This document shows positions 25,720 through 37,430 of a stretch of 64,000 nt of DNA, in pieces. The notes under the pieces are model-generated. The model had not been told where the DNA came from. It saw only the letters and a list, made by a program, of their open reading frames with translations, and searched no databases. The translations under genes and the position numbers were made by a program. The stretch spans positions 186,001 through 250,000 of the forward strand of contig NZ_MSPQ01000008.1 in the NCBI RefSeq assembly GCF_001936475.1, written 5' to 3'. The stretch comes from Algoriphagus marinus. Its GTDB lineage: Bacteria > Bacteroidota > Bacteroidia > Cytophagales > Cyclobacteriaceae. How positions within the stretch are numbered: the stretch's first letter is position 1; each line of letters starts with the position of its first letter.

Positions 25720-27945
25720 TTAGTTTGTGCTATCCTCTTCTTTGGCTTTTTCCTTTTCTTTGGTGAATTGCTTTTCATAAAAGTCAAAGATGCGTTTCCA
25801 TTGATCATGGTAGTCACTTTCACCACTTGCCCAGCCAGCCCCATGACCACCCTTGAGGTAATTTACCCAAACCACCTCTTTGCCCAATCGACGCATTGCG
25901 TAATAAAGCTCGCGGGAATTTGTTCCAGGGACATTCCAATCTCCTTCTCCAGTCAGGATCAAGTGGGGAGTTTTGATTCGGTCAGCATGCAATACCGCAG
26001 TAGTTGCAAAGTATTTCAAAGGATCATCCCAAAGTGAACCTCCTATTCGATCCTGTCCAACTTCTGCTGCTGCATAGTTACGCGTTCCGATTTTAGGGCT
26101 ATCGCCCAGGAAACTGATAATATTAACTTTTCCGGAAATATTGATAGCTGCTGCAAATCGATCCGTTTGAGTAATTAATAAGGATGTAGCATAGCCACCA
26201 TAACTCACGCCATGGACTCCAACTTTATCATTGTCGACTTTTCCTTCATCTACCAACTTATTGATTACAGAAGTGATGCCTTTTACCCATGCTTCCCCAG
26301 GATAACCGATTTCCAAATCTACTGATGGGCGAAGTGCAAAGTAACCCTGATTGGCAATCAGGTTCATATTACGATTGTAGCCATTGTCAAAAAAGGTTTC
26401 ATAAACTTCACATACCAATGGGTATTTTTTACCCGGTTCATAATCAACAGGATAATACAAAACCCCTTTTAACTCCTTGCCATCCATATCCCGGTAGCTT
26501 ATTAATTCTGAATGTGTTAGATTCTTGTTGTTCATCCATGGATTCAAATCTGTCAAGGATTTCATATTGCTAAAACTAGCATCTGATGCCATTACATTTG
26601 GAGGCATATCTCCATCGGAAACACTTAGGATGTACTTGCTCCCATCTTTAGATTTCTGAACATTGGTATAGAGATTACTATTGATCAAAATATCATCCAT
26701 CTGCTTTGCTTCTAGATCAAACCTTGTGAAGCCTCTCTCCCATTTTTCTTTGCTGGAATAGTTAAAAAATAGGTAGCGCTCATCTTCTGACCAATTTAAA
26801 AGGTCTAGGCTTGGAGCTATTTCTTTATCCTCAGGTAATTCATAAATCATTTCAAGTTGATCACCTGCAGCATCTGCAAGCCAATACCCTTTTTCAGAGC
26901 TTAGCAATAATTTCCCTTCACTCGGACTCCAAGTCATGATCGAAAACTTCACTTCTTTTTTCTTTTCTTCATCAGCGTATGCTTTTCCTTTGGTTAGGTT
27001 TTTTACGTCATCCTCCCCAAGTGTTTGGATGAATACATACCCAGAATCCACCCAAGCATATTTGCTTTTGTTTTCTGTCCATGTGAAATTCCGTCTTTTC
27101 TCATTTCTTGGATAAAGGATTTTTGCCGAATCTTGGTTAGCCAGATTTAAGTACGCTGTTTGATATTCTGTTCCTTTATTTCGCTCATAAGCGGTTTTTA
27201 GAGGAAAGACCTCATTGAAAATTAAATGTTGGCCATCGGCAGTTACATTGATTCCATTATAATTTGATTCGGGTAAAAGCTTGGAAGCTTTCCCATTTGA
27301 AAGATTGACTTGGTGTACTTCGGTAAGGCTATTTGTATTTCTTATTTCATCCCATTTTAAGAATGGCTTTGAACCATCATAAACTACAGTTGGACCACTT
27401 GTAGCTTCATTATAAATAGCCATCGCACTTTCTAACCAAGAGGCCTCACGGGTATGAACCAATAAGGATTTGCTATCTGGAGTCCATGTAAGTTCTGAAT
27501 TAGCGATTAGAGGGTTCCCTGAAATACTTATCGCTCTAAGTTTTTTTCGTGCTACATCATATACCATGAGATGAAGCTTTTCCTCTTTTTCTTCCAAAAA
27601 AGCGATTTCGGTATTGTTTGGTGCCCAAGCAAGAGAGGTGATTTTAGCAGCACCAGCATAAGGTCTTATTTCAGAAGCATCTTCGGTGTTGATGATCACT
27701 AATTCACCTGGCAATACATTCAGGTAACTTGGATCCTGAAATCTAAAATGATCTGTGTCAAATCGTGCACTCCCATCCATGACCATTCCGGCAAGGTATT
27801 TCCCATCATCGGAAAGAGTCTGGCTGCCTAAACTCTTCACCCTGATCGCATCCTCAGTGGTAAAAGCAGTTTTTTGGGCAATGCTTGGAGATAGGACAAC
27901 TATCCAAAGCAAAAGGGATAGGGATAAAAATTTAAATTTTAGCAT
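25720..27945 (-). CDS. S9-family prolyl oligopeptidase/DPP-like peptidase
   Basis: A 741-residue secreted peptidase. The signal peptide ends SPSIAQ at about residue 23. A beta-propeller with WAPNNTEIAFL and WTPDSKSLLVH repeats precedes the alpha/beta-hydrolase domain. Ser581 lies in the nucleophile elbow GVSYGG. Asp follows in TGEGDWNVPG and His in LKGGHGAGW. The length and order fit DPP4/acyl-peptidase-type S9 enzymes that trim peptides in the periplasm. The C terminus is a Lys/Glu-rich tail. Confidence 0.92.
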   Translation of the reverse strand: MLKFKFLSLSLLLWIVVLSPSIAQKTAFTTEDAIRVKSLGSQTLSDDGKYLAGMVMDGSARFDTDHFRFQDPSYLNVLPGELVIINTEDASEIRPYAGAAKITSLAWAPNNTEIAFLEEKEEKLHLMVYDVARKKLRAISISGNPLIANSELTWTPDSKSLLVHTREASWLESAMAIYNEATSGPTVVYDGSKPFLKWDEIRNTNSLTEVHQVNLSNGKASKLLPESNYNGINVTADGQHLIFNEVFPLKTAYERNKGTEYQTAYLNLANQDSAKILYPRNEKRRNFTWTENKSKYAWVDSGYVFIQTLGEDDVKNLTKGKAYADEEKKKEVKFSIMTWSPSEGKLLLSSEKGYWLADAAGDQLEMIYELPEDKEIAPSLDLLNWSEDERYLFFNYSSKEKWERGFTRFDLEAKQMDDILINSNLYTNVQKSKDGSKYILSVSDGDMPPNVMASDASFSNMKSLTDLNPWMNNKNLTHSELISYRDMDGKELKGVLYYPVDYEPGKKYPLVCEVYETFFDNGYNRNMNLIANQGYFALRPSVDLEIGYPGEAWVKGITSVINKLVDEGKVDNDKVGVHGVSYGGYATSLLITQTDRFAAAINISGKVNIISFLGDSPKIGTRNYAAAEVGQDRIGGSLWDDPLKYFATTAVLHADRIKTPHLILTGEGDWNVPGTNSRELYYAMRRLGKEVVWVNYLKGGHGAGWASGESDYHDQWKRIFDFYEKQFTKEKEKAKEEDSTN

Positions 27946-28033
27946 GTTTCAATATTTGGTTGAAACAAGATAGGGCAATTTTGAAAAAATTTTAGAATCA
28001 ACCTTCAATAGGTCAATCAACTTTGGATATCTC

Positions 28034-28783
28034 CTAATCCTCCTTTATAAGTTCACGCAACTTAGGCAGCAGGTCATTAATCACTTCAGAGACTCTAATC
28101 AAGCCATTTTCAGTTTGCCTGTAATTCAATCTTTTCCCGGCACACATGGCATTAAACTTTGTAATAAAGTCCGACGAAGATATATTTTTCCAAATTTCCT
28201 CATACAATGGCCCACTTGAAACAATGTCTATATCAGTTTTAAAAGTATATGTACTTCGGTACTCATTTACAGCAAACATGTAAATATTGAAAGCATCCTC
28301 GCTTCCCTTCTCAGTCCGACCTTGAAAACTATAAACAGCATAAATTTCCTGCAGTAATTCCTTTTCAAAAAGATTAATCTCTCCCGATTGCACCATCGTA
28401 TTGTAGGCACTTTTATTAGTAAACTCGATCGTGTTCACTGTCGGACTATATTCTTTACTCGCTATTTTAATCAATGTATCCAAGTTCGCTAGAGGAGCTG
28501 TCGCCCTTCTTTCGTAATCATCCAAAATGAGTCGATCTCTTTCTATTCTTCGCTGATCTCTGACGATTTGACTACTATCTCGTTGTAGGTTTTCAATTAG
28601 TATGACCACATTATTTTTCAACTTCTTTTTATTGCCCTGGTCTACGTTCCAATTGTTGAGCTGCAAAGCAATTAAGATTCCGATGACCACCAGAATAATC
28701 TCTCCTATGGCATATTGAAAGTACTTCCCCATATTTTTTCCTTCGATAAGTTGGAGTCTAATTTTTCTGAAGAACTTAATCAT
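28034..28783 (-). CDS. DUF6090-type membrane protein
   Basis: 249 residues beginning MIKFFRKIRLQLIEGKNMGKY, followed by one membrane helix (GEIILVVIGILIALQLNNWN, about 27-46) and a long soluble helical domain. This N-terminal pattern is the hallmark of DUF6090 proteins found widely in Bacteroidota, often in paralogous sets; the function is unknown. It precedes the S9 peptidase on the same strand with an 88-nt gap. Confidence 0.8.
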   Translation of the reverse strand: MIKFFRKIRLQLIEGKNMGKYFQYAIGEIILVVIGILIALQLNNWNVDQGNKKKLKNNVVILIENLQRDSSQIVRDQRRIERDRLILDDYERRATAPLANLDTLIKIASKEYSPTVNTIEFTNKSAYNTMVQSGEINLFEKELLQEIYAVYSFQGRTEKGSEDAFNIYMFAVNEYRSTYTFKTDIDIVSSGPLYEEIWKNISSSDFITKFNAMCAGKRLNYRQTENGLIRVSEVINDLLPKLRELIKED

Positions 28784-30602
<1,819 letters not shown>

Positions 30603-30603
30603 A

Positions 30604-30993
30604 ATGACCATGAACCTCAAAATATTACTGCCATTTCGAGTATTCGCTGAGGTAAAAAATGTAAAACGGATCGTGATGGAAACGAGTGAAGGATCTTATG
30701 GGATTTTACCGCAGCGTCAAGATTGCGTAGCAGCCTTGGTTCCGGGAATACTAACCTATGAATCAGATAAGGTAAATTATATAGCTGTTGATGAAGGGAT
30801 TATGATAAAATCGGGAACTGAGGTTTTTGTTTCTGTTCGTCAAGCAATCGGTGGCGTTGATTTGGGTAAATTACATGAACTCGTAGAAAAGGAGTTTAAG
30901 CAATTTGATGAAACAGAGAAAAATATTCGCTCAGTCATATCGAAACTGGAAACAGGCCTGATGCTGCAGCTGGAAAAATTTGGAAAAGAATAG
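30604..30993 (+). CDS. atpC: N-ATPase F1 subunit epsilon
   Basis: A 129-residue epsilon subunit: the N-terminal beta-sandwich (MNLKILLPFRVFAEVKNVKRIVMET, then GSYGILPQRQDCVAALVPGIL) is complete. The C-terminal helical part is present. It links the rotor to the c-ring and can inhibit hydrolysis. It starts one base after the atpD stop; ATG 30610 is an alternative start. Confidence 0.93.
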   Translation: MTMNLKILLPFRVFAEVKNVKRIVMETSEGSYGILPQRQDCVAALVPGILTYESDKVNYIAVDEGIMIKSGTEVFVSVRQAIGGVDLGKLHELVEKEFKQFDETEKNIRSVISKLETGLMLQLEKFGKE

Positions 30994-30994
30994 A

Positions 30995-31315
30995 ATGGAT
31001 CCCAAAAGCACTAAAAACAGAACACCGTTCAGTCATTTGGTTGCTGATAAAGAAAGGCGAAAAATAGCTGCGCAAAAAAATAAACGGAGTGTTTGGTCTG
31101 GCTTTGGATTATTTGGAATTATAGGCTGGTCGATTGTAGTCCCCACGATGGCAGGTGCTCTCATAGGGATTTGGTTAGATAAAAATTCCCCTCAAACCTT
31201 CTCGTGGACCTTGAGCCTTTTAGTTGTCGGTCTTTTCGTTGGTTGTTTGATGGCTTGGAATTGGATTAAAAAAGAACATGGAGAGATAAATAATAAAAAC
31301 GAAAACAATGAATGA
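30995..31315 (+). CDS. atpQ: N-ATPase AtpQ (AtpI-like) membrane protein
   Basis: A 106-residue protein with a basic N-terminal tail (KERRKIAAQKNKRSVW) and two membrane helices: FGIIGWSIVVPTMAGALIG and FSWTLSLLVVGLFVGCLMAW. It corresponds to the AtpI-like product AtpQ, found only in N-ATPase operons and thought to aid c-ring assembly or cation handling. The ATG at 30995, two bases after atpC, is preferred to a TTG at 30980 inside atpC. Confidence 0.9.
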   Translation: MDPKSTKNRTPFSHLVADKERRKIAAQKNKRSVWSGFGLFGIIGWSIVVPTMAGALIGIWLDKNSPQTFSWTLSLLVVGLFVGCLMAWNWIKKEHGEINNKNENNE

Positions 31316-31616
31316 GATAATTTTAATAGGATTGGCGCTATTAGCCGGAATAGGACTGGGATTTATTTTCTTTGGTGGTTTATGGTGGACTGTCAAAATC
31401 GCTACCAACTCAAGAAACCCTGCTTTATGGTTTTTAGGTAGTTTGGCTTTACGCTTAACACTGGTTTTAGCAGGGTTTTATATTATCGGAGTTGGAGACT
31501 TATTACGATTGCTAAGTTGTTTCACCGGTTTTTTTATTGCCCGGTTTCTAGTCATTCACTTGACCAAAGCATACGATATGAGGCATCAAAAAGAGGAAAC
31601 TACCCATGAAGCTTAG
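31308..31616 (+). CDS. atpR: N-ATPase AtpR membrane protein
   Basis: A 102-residue protein with three membrane helices, diagnostic of N-ATPase operons. An intramembrane Arg in FLGSLALRLTLVLAGF (about residue 49) and another charged residue near FFIARFLVIHL are the positions proposed to interact with c-subunit carboxylates. The gene overlaps atpQ by 8 nt and atpB by 11 nt, implying coupled translation. Confidence 0.92.
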   Translation: MNEIILIGLALLAGIGLGFIFFGGLWWTVKIATNSRNPALWFLGSLALRLTLVLAGFYIIGVGDLLRLLSCFTGFFIARFLVIHLTKAYDMRHQKEETTHEA

Positions 31617-32313
31617 TCCCGACGAAACTATATTTTGGGAGTATGGATTTCTCACCATCAATCTTACCCTAGTAACTACTTGGGGGATTATGCTTTTGCT
31701 GGTGATCACCTCTATTTTGATCACAAGGAGACTAAAAACAGATATACAGATTTCCAGATGGCAGTGCATGCTTGAAATTATTGTAACAGGAATTAATAGT
31801 CAAATCAAGGAAGTGGGAATAGCAAAGCCCGAGAAGTACATTGGCTTTATCGGCACCTTATTCTTGTTTATTCTGGTTTCGAATCTGCTGATTATTATTC
31901 CTTGGTATTCCCCTCCTACTGGTTCGCTATCTACCACTGGAGCATTGGCTATTTCAGTGCTTTTGGCTGTCCCCTTTTTTGGGATTAGTGAGAGTGGAGT
32001 CAAGGCTTATTTGAAGACATACTTGTCTCCCTCTTTTATCATGTTACCATTTAATATCATAGGTGAACTTTCAAGGACTATTGCACTGACTATACGCTTA
32101 TTCGGAAATATCATGAGTGGCGGATTGATTGTTGCCGTTTTACTTAGCGTAGCCCCTTTTATTTTCCCGGTTATTATGACTGTACTAGGTCTATTAACAG
32201 GGACAGTACAAGCTTATATATTTAGTATTCTCGCAACAGTCTACATCGCTGCGGCAGTGAGTGAAAAAAGAAAAAAAACAACAACTAAACTAAAGGAGGT
32301 AAAAAATGGATAG
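31606..32313 (+). CDS. atpB: N-ATPase Fo subunit a
   Basis: A 235-residue, five- to six-helix stator subunit providing the ion half-channels. The conserved stator arginine is Arg164 in LTIRLFGNIMSGG. The C-terminal helix TGTVQAYIFSILATVYI is family-typical. The last codons overlap the atpE start by 8 nt and encode its Shine-Dalgarno site. Confidence 0.94.
   Translation: MKLSPDETIFWEYGFLTINLTLVTTWGIMLLLVITSILITRRLKTDIQISRWQCMLEIIVTGINSQIKEVGIAKPEKYIGFIGTLFLFILVSNLLIIIPWYSPPTGSLSTTGALAISVLLAVPFFGISESGVKAYLKTYLSPSFIMLPFNIIGELSRTIALTIRLFGNIMSGGLIVAVLLSVAPFIFPVIMTVLGLLTGTVQAYIFSILATVYIAAAVSEKRKKTTTKLKEVKNG
32292..32300 (+). promoter_or_regulatory. Strong Shine-Dalgarno site for atpE
   Basis: AAAGGAGGT lies six bases before the atpE ATG, inside the end of atpB. 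Such a strong site is unusual in Bacteroidota, and most genes in this window lack one. It would raise synthesis of the c subunit, which is needed in many copies per enzyme. Confidence 0.75.
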
Positions 32314-32575
32314 TATCACAATTATCGGAATTGTCTCGATTATCATGGCTGGGCTTACAATCGCTATTGGAAGTATATTTCCAGCAATATCAGAAGGTAG
32401 AGCAGTTTCAACAGCTTTACATTCAATTGCGCAGCAGCCTGATGCTGCACCTACAATTACCCGAACTCTATTCGTGGGATTGGCGATGGTGGAGTCCACA
32501 GCGATCTATTGTTTTGTGGTTTCTATGATCCTCATTTTTGCAAATCCATTTTGGAATCATGTCACTGCACTTTAA
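32306..32575 (+). CDS. atpE: N-ATPase Fo subunit c (Na+-type)
   Basis: An 89-residue, two-helix proteolipid forming the rotor ring. The loop QQPDA joins the helices. Helix 2 carries Glu63-Ser64-Thr65 and Tyr68, matching the E-S-T-x-x-Y Na+-ligand pattern of the Ilyobacter tartaricus ring. Helix 1 has Glu30 where that protein has Gln32, giving two carboxylates near the site, as in many N-ATPase c subunits. Na+ translocation is therefore likely but inferred. Confidence 0.94.
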   Translation: MDSITIIGIVSIIMAGLTIAIGSIFPAISEGRAVSTALHSIAQQPDAAPTITRTLFVGLAMVESTAIYCFVVSMILIFANPFWNHVTAL

Positions 32576-32584
32576 TTCGAAACG

Positions 32585-33358
32585 ATGGAAATAAATTGGT
32601 TTACATTAGTCGCTCAAATTTTCAACTTTTTCCTTTTAGTGTGGCTACTAAAACGGTTTTTATACAAACCGATCTTAGATGCTATTGATAAAAGGGAGCG
32701 TAAAATCTTAGACCAATTGAATGATGCTGAGGCTAGCAAAGCGGAAGCTCTTAAACAGCAGGAAGAGTATAAAAAGAAAAATACAGCCTTTGATATAGAG
32801 AAAAAAGAATTGATGAATACTGCGATTTCTGAATCTAAAGAAATGCAGACTAAACTTCTGGAAAAAGCTCGAGCAGAGGCGGAAGCTTTAAAAGATCACT
32901 TAGAAAAAACTGAAAAAGAAAAACAGAATAATCGAGAAGCGACTCTATCCCACAGGATTAAGCAAGAAGTATTTGCCATTTCCAAAAAAACGCTCGCTGA
33001 TCTTGCTTCAGTAAGTTTTGAAGAACAAGCAACAGCTGTTTTCATTAAGCGCTTAAAATCCTTAAAAGGTGAGGATTTAAATCAATTTATAAGTGCTTTT
33101 AAAAGTGGTAAAATCACCTTAAGAAGTGCTTTTAAGCTTTCTGATCTTCAATTGAAACAAATAGAAAAAGAAGTCAATGAATTGCTCGAAAAGAAATTAG
33201 ACTTTTCGGTTGAAGTCTCTCCTGATTTGATTGGTGGAATTGAGATAAGTACCACAGATTATAAGCTTGCCTGGTCCATTTCAGGCTATCTTAAGGATTT
33301 GGAAGAAAGAGCTTTTGAAAAAGAAAATGTCAAAAAAACAGGTGTTACCTCTTCCTAA
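32585..33358 (+). CDS. atpF: N-ATPase subunit b with delta-like C-terminal domain
   Basis: 257 residues, far longer than a normal b subunit (about 160). One N-terminal membrane helix (FTLVAQIFNFFLLVWLL) is followed by a long charged coiled coil. The C-terminal part, TLRSAFKLSDLQLKQIEKEV then SPDLIGGIEI, resembles the end of the delta subunit. The operon has no separate atpH, so this fused protein probably supplies both the peripheral stalk and the delta function, as in other N-ATPases. Confidence 0.92.
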   Translation: MEINWFTLVAQIFNFFLLVWLLKRFLYKPILDAIDKRERKILDQLNDAEASKAEALKQQEEYKKKNTAFDIEKKELMNTAISESKEMQTKLLEKARAEAEALKDHLEKTEKEKQNNREATLSHRIKQEVFAISKKTLADLASVSFEEQATAVFIKRLKSLKGEDLNQFISAFKSGKITLRSAFKLSDLQLKQIEKEVNELLEKKLDFSVEVSPDLIGGIEISTTDYKLAWSISGYLKDLEERAFEKENVKKTGVTSS

Positions 33359-33361
33359 GCT

Positions 33362-34906
33362 ATGTCTAAACAAGAAACAGATAGCAGCCTACTAAACACT
33401 TTCAAACAACTCGAAGAAAGCAGAATTGACCATGAGTTTTCATTTTCCCCTCGTGAAGTTGGAAATGTGGTGAGTGTCTCTTCAGGGATAGTAAAAGTAT
33501 CTGGACTTCCGGGAGTAGGTTTTGAAGAGTTGCTGAAGTTCCCGGGTAATCTATTTGGGATTGCTTACAACATAGATGAACATGAAATCGGGGTTATTCT
33601 TTTGGGTAACGAATCCCTTCTAAACGTTGGTGATGAGGTAATACGTACCAAACGTGTCATGGACATACCCGTAGGCGACTCACTGATCGGAAGAATTGTA
33701 GACCCTCTCGGTGAGCCTTTGGATGGAAAAAAGGAATTATTTGGAACCCAACGCTATCCCATAGAACGACCTGCAACAGCAATCATGGATCGGGCAGCAG
33801 TTTCTGTTCCTTTACAAACAGGATTAAAAGTGATAGATGCATTGATTCCCATTGGTCGTGGGCAACGAGAACTGATCTTAGGAGATCGGCAGACCGGCAA
33901 ATCAGCTATTGCTTTGGATACTATCATAAATCAAAAAGGCAAAAATGTAATTTGCGTTTATTGCGCCATTGGTCAACGTGCAGCATCCGTTGCAAAAGTA
34001 GTTGCTCAACTTAAGGAAAAAGATGCTTTGGAATATACAGTGATCGTAGTAACTGAAGGAAATGATCCCCCAGGACTCAAATATATTGCACCCTATGCTG
34101 CTACCAGTATTGCAGAATATTTTATGGAGCAAGGCCGTGATGCGTTGATTATTTATGATGACCTCACCCACCATGCCCGAGCCTATCGGGAGTTGTCCCT
34201 TTTGCTAAGAAGGCCACCGGGTCGTGAAGCTTTTCCAGGGGATATTTTCTACATCCATTCCAGATTATTAGAGCGGGCCACGCATTTGAGTGAGAAGCTA
34301 GGTGGTGGTTCGTTGACGGCCTTGCCTATTATAGAGACTGAGGCTCAAAATATTTCAGCATATATCCCGACCAACTTGATTTCCATTACTGATGGTCAGA
34401 TTTACCTTTCTCCAAAACTATTTGAGTTGGGGGTATTACCAGCTGTCGACGTTGGAAAATCTGTCTCGCGAGTAGGTGGAAAAGCTCAGCTAAAAGGTTA
34501 TCGATCCATTACTGGTAATCTTAAATTGGCATATTCTCAATTCGAGGAATTGGAAAACTATGCACGTTTTGGTACCCGGTTGGATGAAGACACTAGAAAA
34601 ACCATTGAGCATGGAAAACGCATTCGTTCCTGGTTGATTCAGCAGGAATTACAACCCATGTCAGTTGCAGAGCAAATAATTGTACTGCTGGCATTAACTG
34701 GTAAGTTTTTCGATACTATTCCGATTCATAAAGTTCAGGAAGCAGAAACTCAATTACAGAGAAGCAGCATAGATCTTCCGACAGAAGTACTAGGACGGCT
34801 GAATTCAAATGAAAAACTAAGCGAAGAAGACAAGAAAATCATTTTGGAACTGATTGAAAAAGTCATTTCGCCATTTCAGGAAAAATCTGATGAAAATTCT
34901 AACTAA
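33362..34906 (+). CDS. atpA: N-ATPase F1 subunit alpha
   Basis: A 514-residue alpha subunit with the Walker A-like GDRQTGKS at 174-181 and the strand [34 protein letters not shown] (long signature; key residues Asp-Asp and Arg-Pro-Pro-Gly). It forms the hexamer with AtpD. Three bases separate it from atpF, and its TAA stop overlaps the atpG ATG by one base. Confidence 0.96.
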   Translation: MSKQETDSSLLNTFKQLEESRIDHEFSFSPREVGNVVSVSSGIVKVSGLPGVGFEELLKFPGNLFGIAYNIDEHEIGVILLGNESLLNVGDEVIRTKRVMDIPVGDSLIGRIVDPLGEPLDGKKELFGTQRYPIERPATAIMDRAAVSVPLQTGLKVIDALIPIGRGQRELILGDRQTGKSAIALDTIINQKGKNVICVYCAIGQRAASVAKVVAQLKEKDALEYTVIVVTEGNDPPGLKYIAPYAATSIAEYFMEQGRDALIIYDDLTHHARAYRELSLLLRRPPGREAFPGDIFYIHSRLLERATHLSEKLGGGSLTALPIIETEAQNISAYIPTNLISITDGQIYLSPKLFELGVLPAVDVGKSVSRVGGKAQLKGYRSITGNLKLAYSQFEELENYARFGTRLDEDTRKTIEHGKRIRSWLIQQELQPMSVAEQIIVLLALTGKFFDTIPIHKVQEAETQLQRSSIDLPTEVLGRLNSNEKLSEEDKKIILELIEKVISPFQEKSDENSN

Positions 34907-35784
34907 TGGAGACTTTAGCTCATATAAGAAGAAAACTAGAAGGTGCTGAAGATCTTAAATCTGTGGTGCGAACAATGAAAGCCATGGCAGCTTCCAATAT
35001 TGGCCAATATGAACAAGCTGGAAAAGCACTTAGTGATTACAATCGAACCGTAGCTTTGGGTATTATCGCATATTTCCATGACAGAAAAGAGTTGAAAAGA
35101 GCAAATAAAAAAAAGCATAGCGTAACATGCGCAATTGTTTTTGGCTCTGATCAAGGGCTCGTGGGACAATTCAATAATACCCTTGCAGACTTCGTGAAAG
35201 AAACCCTCGCCAAACTTGAAGGAGAAAAAATAATTTGGGCAATAGGTGATCGTGTAAAACAAGTCTTGCTTGATCGGGGGTTTACGCTGAGAAACTTATT
35301 CCACGTTCCAAATTCAGTGGATGGAATCACTCCTTTGGTAAGTCAATTATTATTGAAAAGTGAAGAAAGTATTCATAAAAAGGAAGTAGAACATATCTAT
35401 GTTTTTCACAATCAACCTAATGCGAGTGGTATTGGATATACGCCAGTAAAGCTGCAATTGCTTCCTTTGGACGAAGATTGGAAAATCAATCTGTCCGAAT
35501 TAAAATGGCCAACAAAAATACCTCCTCAAGTAGCAGGAGGAGAACAGGCTACACTACTAGCACTAATTCATGAGTTTTTATTTGTGAGCCTCTATCGCGC
35601 CAGCGCAGAATCCCTCGCAAGTGAAAACGCAAGCAGATTGTTGGCTATGCAACGGGCAGAAAAAAATATTGAAGAATTACTGGAGAATTTAAATCGTAAA
35701 TATCATAGCATACGACAGTCTATGATTGATGAAGAACTTTTTGACGTAATATCAGGGTTTGAAGCACTTAAGAAAGATATCTAG
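34906..35784 (+). CDS. atpG: N-ATPase F1 subunit gamma
   Basis: The 292-residue rotor shaft subunit. N-terminal helix IRRKLEGAEDLKSVVRTMKAMAASN and C-terminal helix ENASRLLAMQRAEKNIEELLENLNRKYHSIRQ (key residues Arg, Leu and the R-Q end) form the coiled coil, with a Rossmann-like middle (VTCAIVFGSDQGLVGQFN). It is the last gene of the atp operon. No hairpin is obvious in the 52 nt before the convergent methyltransferase gene. Confidence 0.94.
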   Translation: METLAHIRRKLEGAEDLKSVVRTMKAMAASNIGQYEQAGKALSDYNRTVALGIIAYFHDRKELKRANKKKHSVTCAIVFGSDQGLVGQFNNTLADFVKETLAKLEGEKIIWAIGDRVKQVLLDRGFTLRNLFHVPNSVDGITPLVSQLLLKSEESIHKKEVEHIYVFHNQPNASGIGYTPVKLQLLPLDEDWKINLSELKWPTKIPPQVAGGEQATLLALIHEFLFVSLYRASAESLASENASRLLAMQRAEKNIEELLENLNRKYHSIRQSMIDEELFDVISGFEALKKDI

Positions 35785-35836
35785 TCATCTCATATTTAGG
35801 TTTTTGGACCCAAAATTATTACATTAAAAATTAGCC

Positions 35837-36532
35837 TTAATTTACTTTCCGCTGATACAAAGCATAGCTGTACGGTCTTTCTTCTCCAGAAGGCATACTA
35901 TATGTGTAATCAAAAGCATCTAGTAATTTAAAGTCTTTACCTAAGCGCTCTTGGAACATTTTTTCTTCGTAGCGAAATACGGGTAAGCCTGAGCATTTAT
36001 CTGCTCCTTTCAGATTAAACTCTGCAAAAACCACGTAACCTCCAGGTTTTACTTTTTCTTTGACAGCTTTAAAATAGGTTTCCTGATCTTTTTTCTCTGT
36101 AAAAAAATGAAGTACCGCACGATCAAACCAAAGCTGAACTTGTGGAATATTCAATAATGTTTCTGGTTGAAGAATATCCCCTACCCGATACTTGAGTTTT
36201 TCTCCAAGTCTGTTTTTTACTTCTTGAATTGCCACTTCACTGATATCGGTAACCCAAATTTCACCAAGCCCTCTTTTTAGAAGTTCATCAGGAAATCGAC
36301 TAGTTCCTGATCCTACTAAAAGAAGCGTGTCATATGAATTCAATTTGCACTGATCCAAGAGTCTAAAACTTGGAGAAAAATCATTCTCAAACCAGCCCAA
36401 TTGATTTTCTGGACTTTTCTGATAAGCCTTATCCCAATGACTTTTCAGCTCAGTGGAGTGATCAGAAACTACTGAACTTCCACAGCAGGATTTGTTTTTA
36501 TCTTCCAGTTTACACGAAGGCGCTTCTTTCAT
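35837..36532 (-). CDS. Class I SAM-dependent methyltransferase with Cys-rich N terminus
   Basis: A 231-residue Rossmann-fold methyltransferase resembling thiopurine-methyltransferase-type enzymes: HWDKAYQKSPENQLGWFE precedes motif I (LLLVGSGTSRFP), the acidic loop VTDISEVAI, and the LWFDRAVLHFF motif. An extra N-terminal tail with Cys-Lys-Leu and a Cys-Cys pair (about residues 7-18) is unusual and might bind metal. The ATG at 36532 is preferred over a TTG three codons earlier. The substrate is unknown. Confidence 0.85.
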   Translation of the reverse strand: MKEAPSCKLEDKNKSCCGSSVVSDHSTELKSHWDKAYQKSPENQLGWFENDFSPSFRLLDQCKLNSYDTLLLVGSGTSRFPDELLKRGLGEIWVTDISEVAIQEVKNRLGEKLKYRVGDILQPETLLNIPQVQLWFDRAVLHFFTEKKDQETYFKAVKEKVKPGGYVVFAEFNLKGADKCSGLPVFRYEEKMFQERLGKDFKLLDAFDYTYSMPSGEERPYSYALYQRKVN

Positions 36533-36819
36533 AGAATACAAAAGTCGGCCAAGTATTTTAGGATTTAAGTGTATTAAGTCACATATAGCAATGTTTGAAG
36601 CTTAAAGTGATTTTAAACTATTTATAGACTCATCCTTCAAATAAGTCTATATTTTCAAAATCCTATATAAATAGGTTATTGCATAGGTACTGGTTAACAG
36701 ACAGCATAAATATTTAATTTTACTAAGAGCAAATTAGGACCATTCTGAGAATTAAATTCTCAGAAAATAACTATTCCTAGAAATATAAAAAAAACAAATA
36801 GAAACTGCTACATTCATAA

Positions 36820-37347
36820 ATGTTCACCCATCAGTTCAATCAAAAATTCAAGAGAAACTTCCATGTGAAGTCTATCCTCTTGGTCACTTTATTTTCCTTT
36901 TTTACTCTCATGCTTTCTATCAGTTCAGTTTCTGCTCAAGTAAAATCAGAAGCTAGCATGGAAGCATTTAGAAAAAATACCTTTCATGGAGGCCTAGGTT
37001 TTGCAGGAATCATTGTCACTGCAACCATAAATTATGAGCGAATGCTTACCCAAAATTTTGACCGAAAGATCGTAGCGACTTTTGCAAAAGTAGGATATGG
37101 CACTTATGGGGGATGGACGGATAGCGGACAGTATGCTTTTGTTCAATATGGTTTTCTCACAGGCAAAAAAGCAAATCACTTGGAAGTAAGCGCTGGTCCC
37201 CTATTTTGTATTAATGGTGGCGAATTGGGTTTGCCAGTTGCATTTGGAATAGGTTACCGGCATCAAAAACCAGGAAAGCCATTTATGTTCCGAACGGGAG
37301 TTTCATTTCCCGAGACTTTACATTTTGGAATGGGACTTTCTTTTTGA
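36820..37347 (+). CDS. Exported beta-barrel-like hypothetical protein
   Basis: 175 residues with a basic N terminus and a signal segment (SILLVTLFSFFTLMLSISSVSAQ, key end SVSAQ near residue 40). It is followed by beta-rich amphipathic strands (NYERMLTQNFD, GWTDSGQYAFVQYGF) and a terminal strand ending FGMGLSF, where terminal Phe suits outer-membrane insertion. It is a lone gene facing the convergent porin-SulP-dab operon. Function unknown. Confidence 0.7.
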   Translation: MFTHQFNQKFKRNFHVKSILLVTLFSFFTLMLSISSVSAQVKSEASMEAFRKNTFHGGLGFAGIIVTATINYERMLTQNFDRKIVATFAKVGYGTYGGWTDSGQYAFVQYGFLTGKKANHLEVSAGPLFCINGGELGLPVAFGIGYRHQKPGKPFMFRTGVSFPETLHFGMGLSF

Positions 37348-37430
37348 TCCTGGGTAACCAATTTTGTAGCGCTACCACATTTTTTATTTATCTAAATCCT
37401 CATTTTCCCGAAAAAAGAATAAGAATCTTA

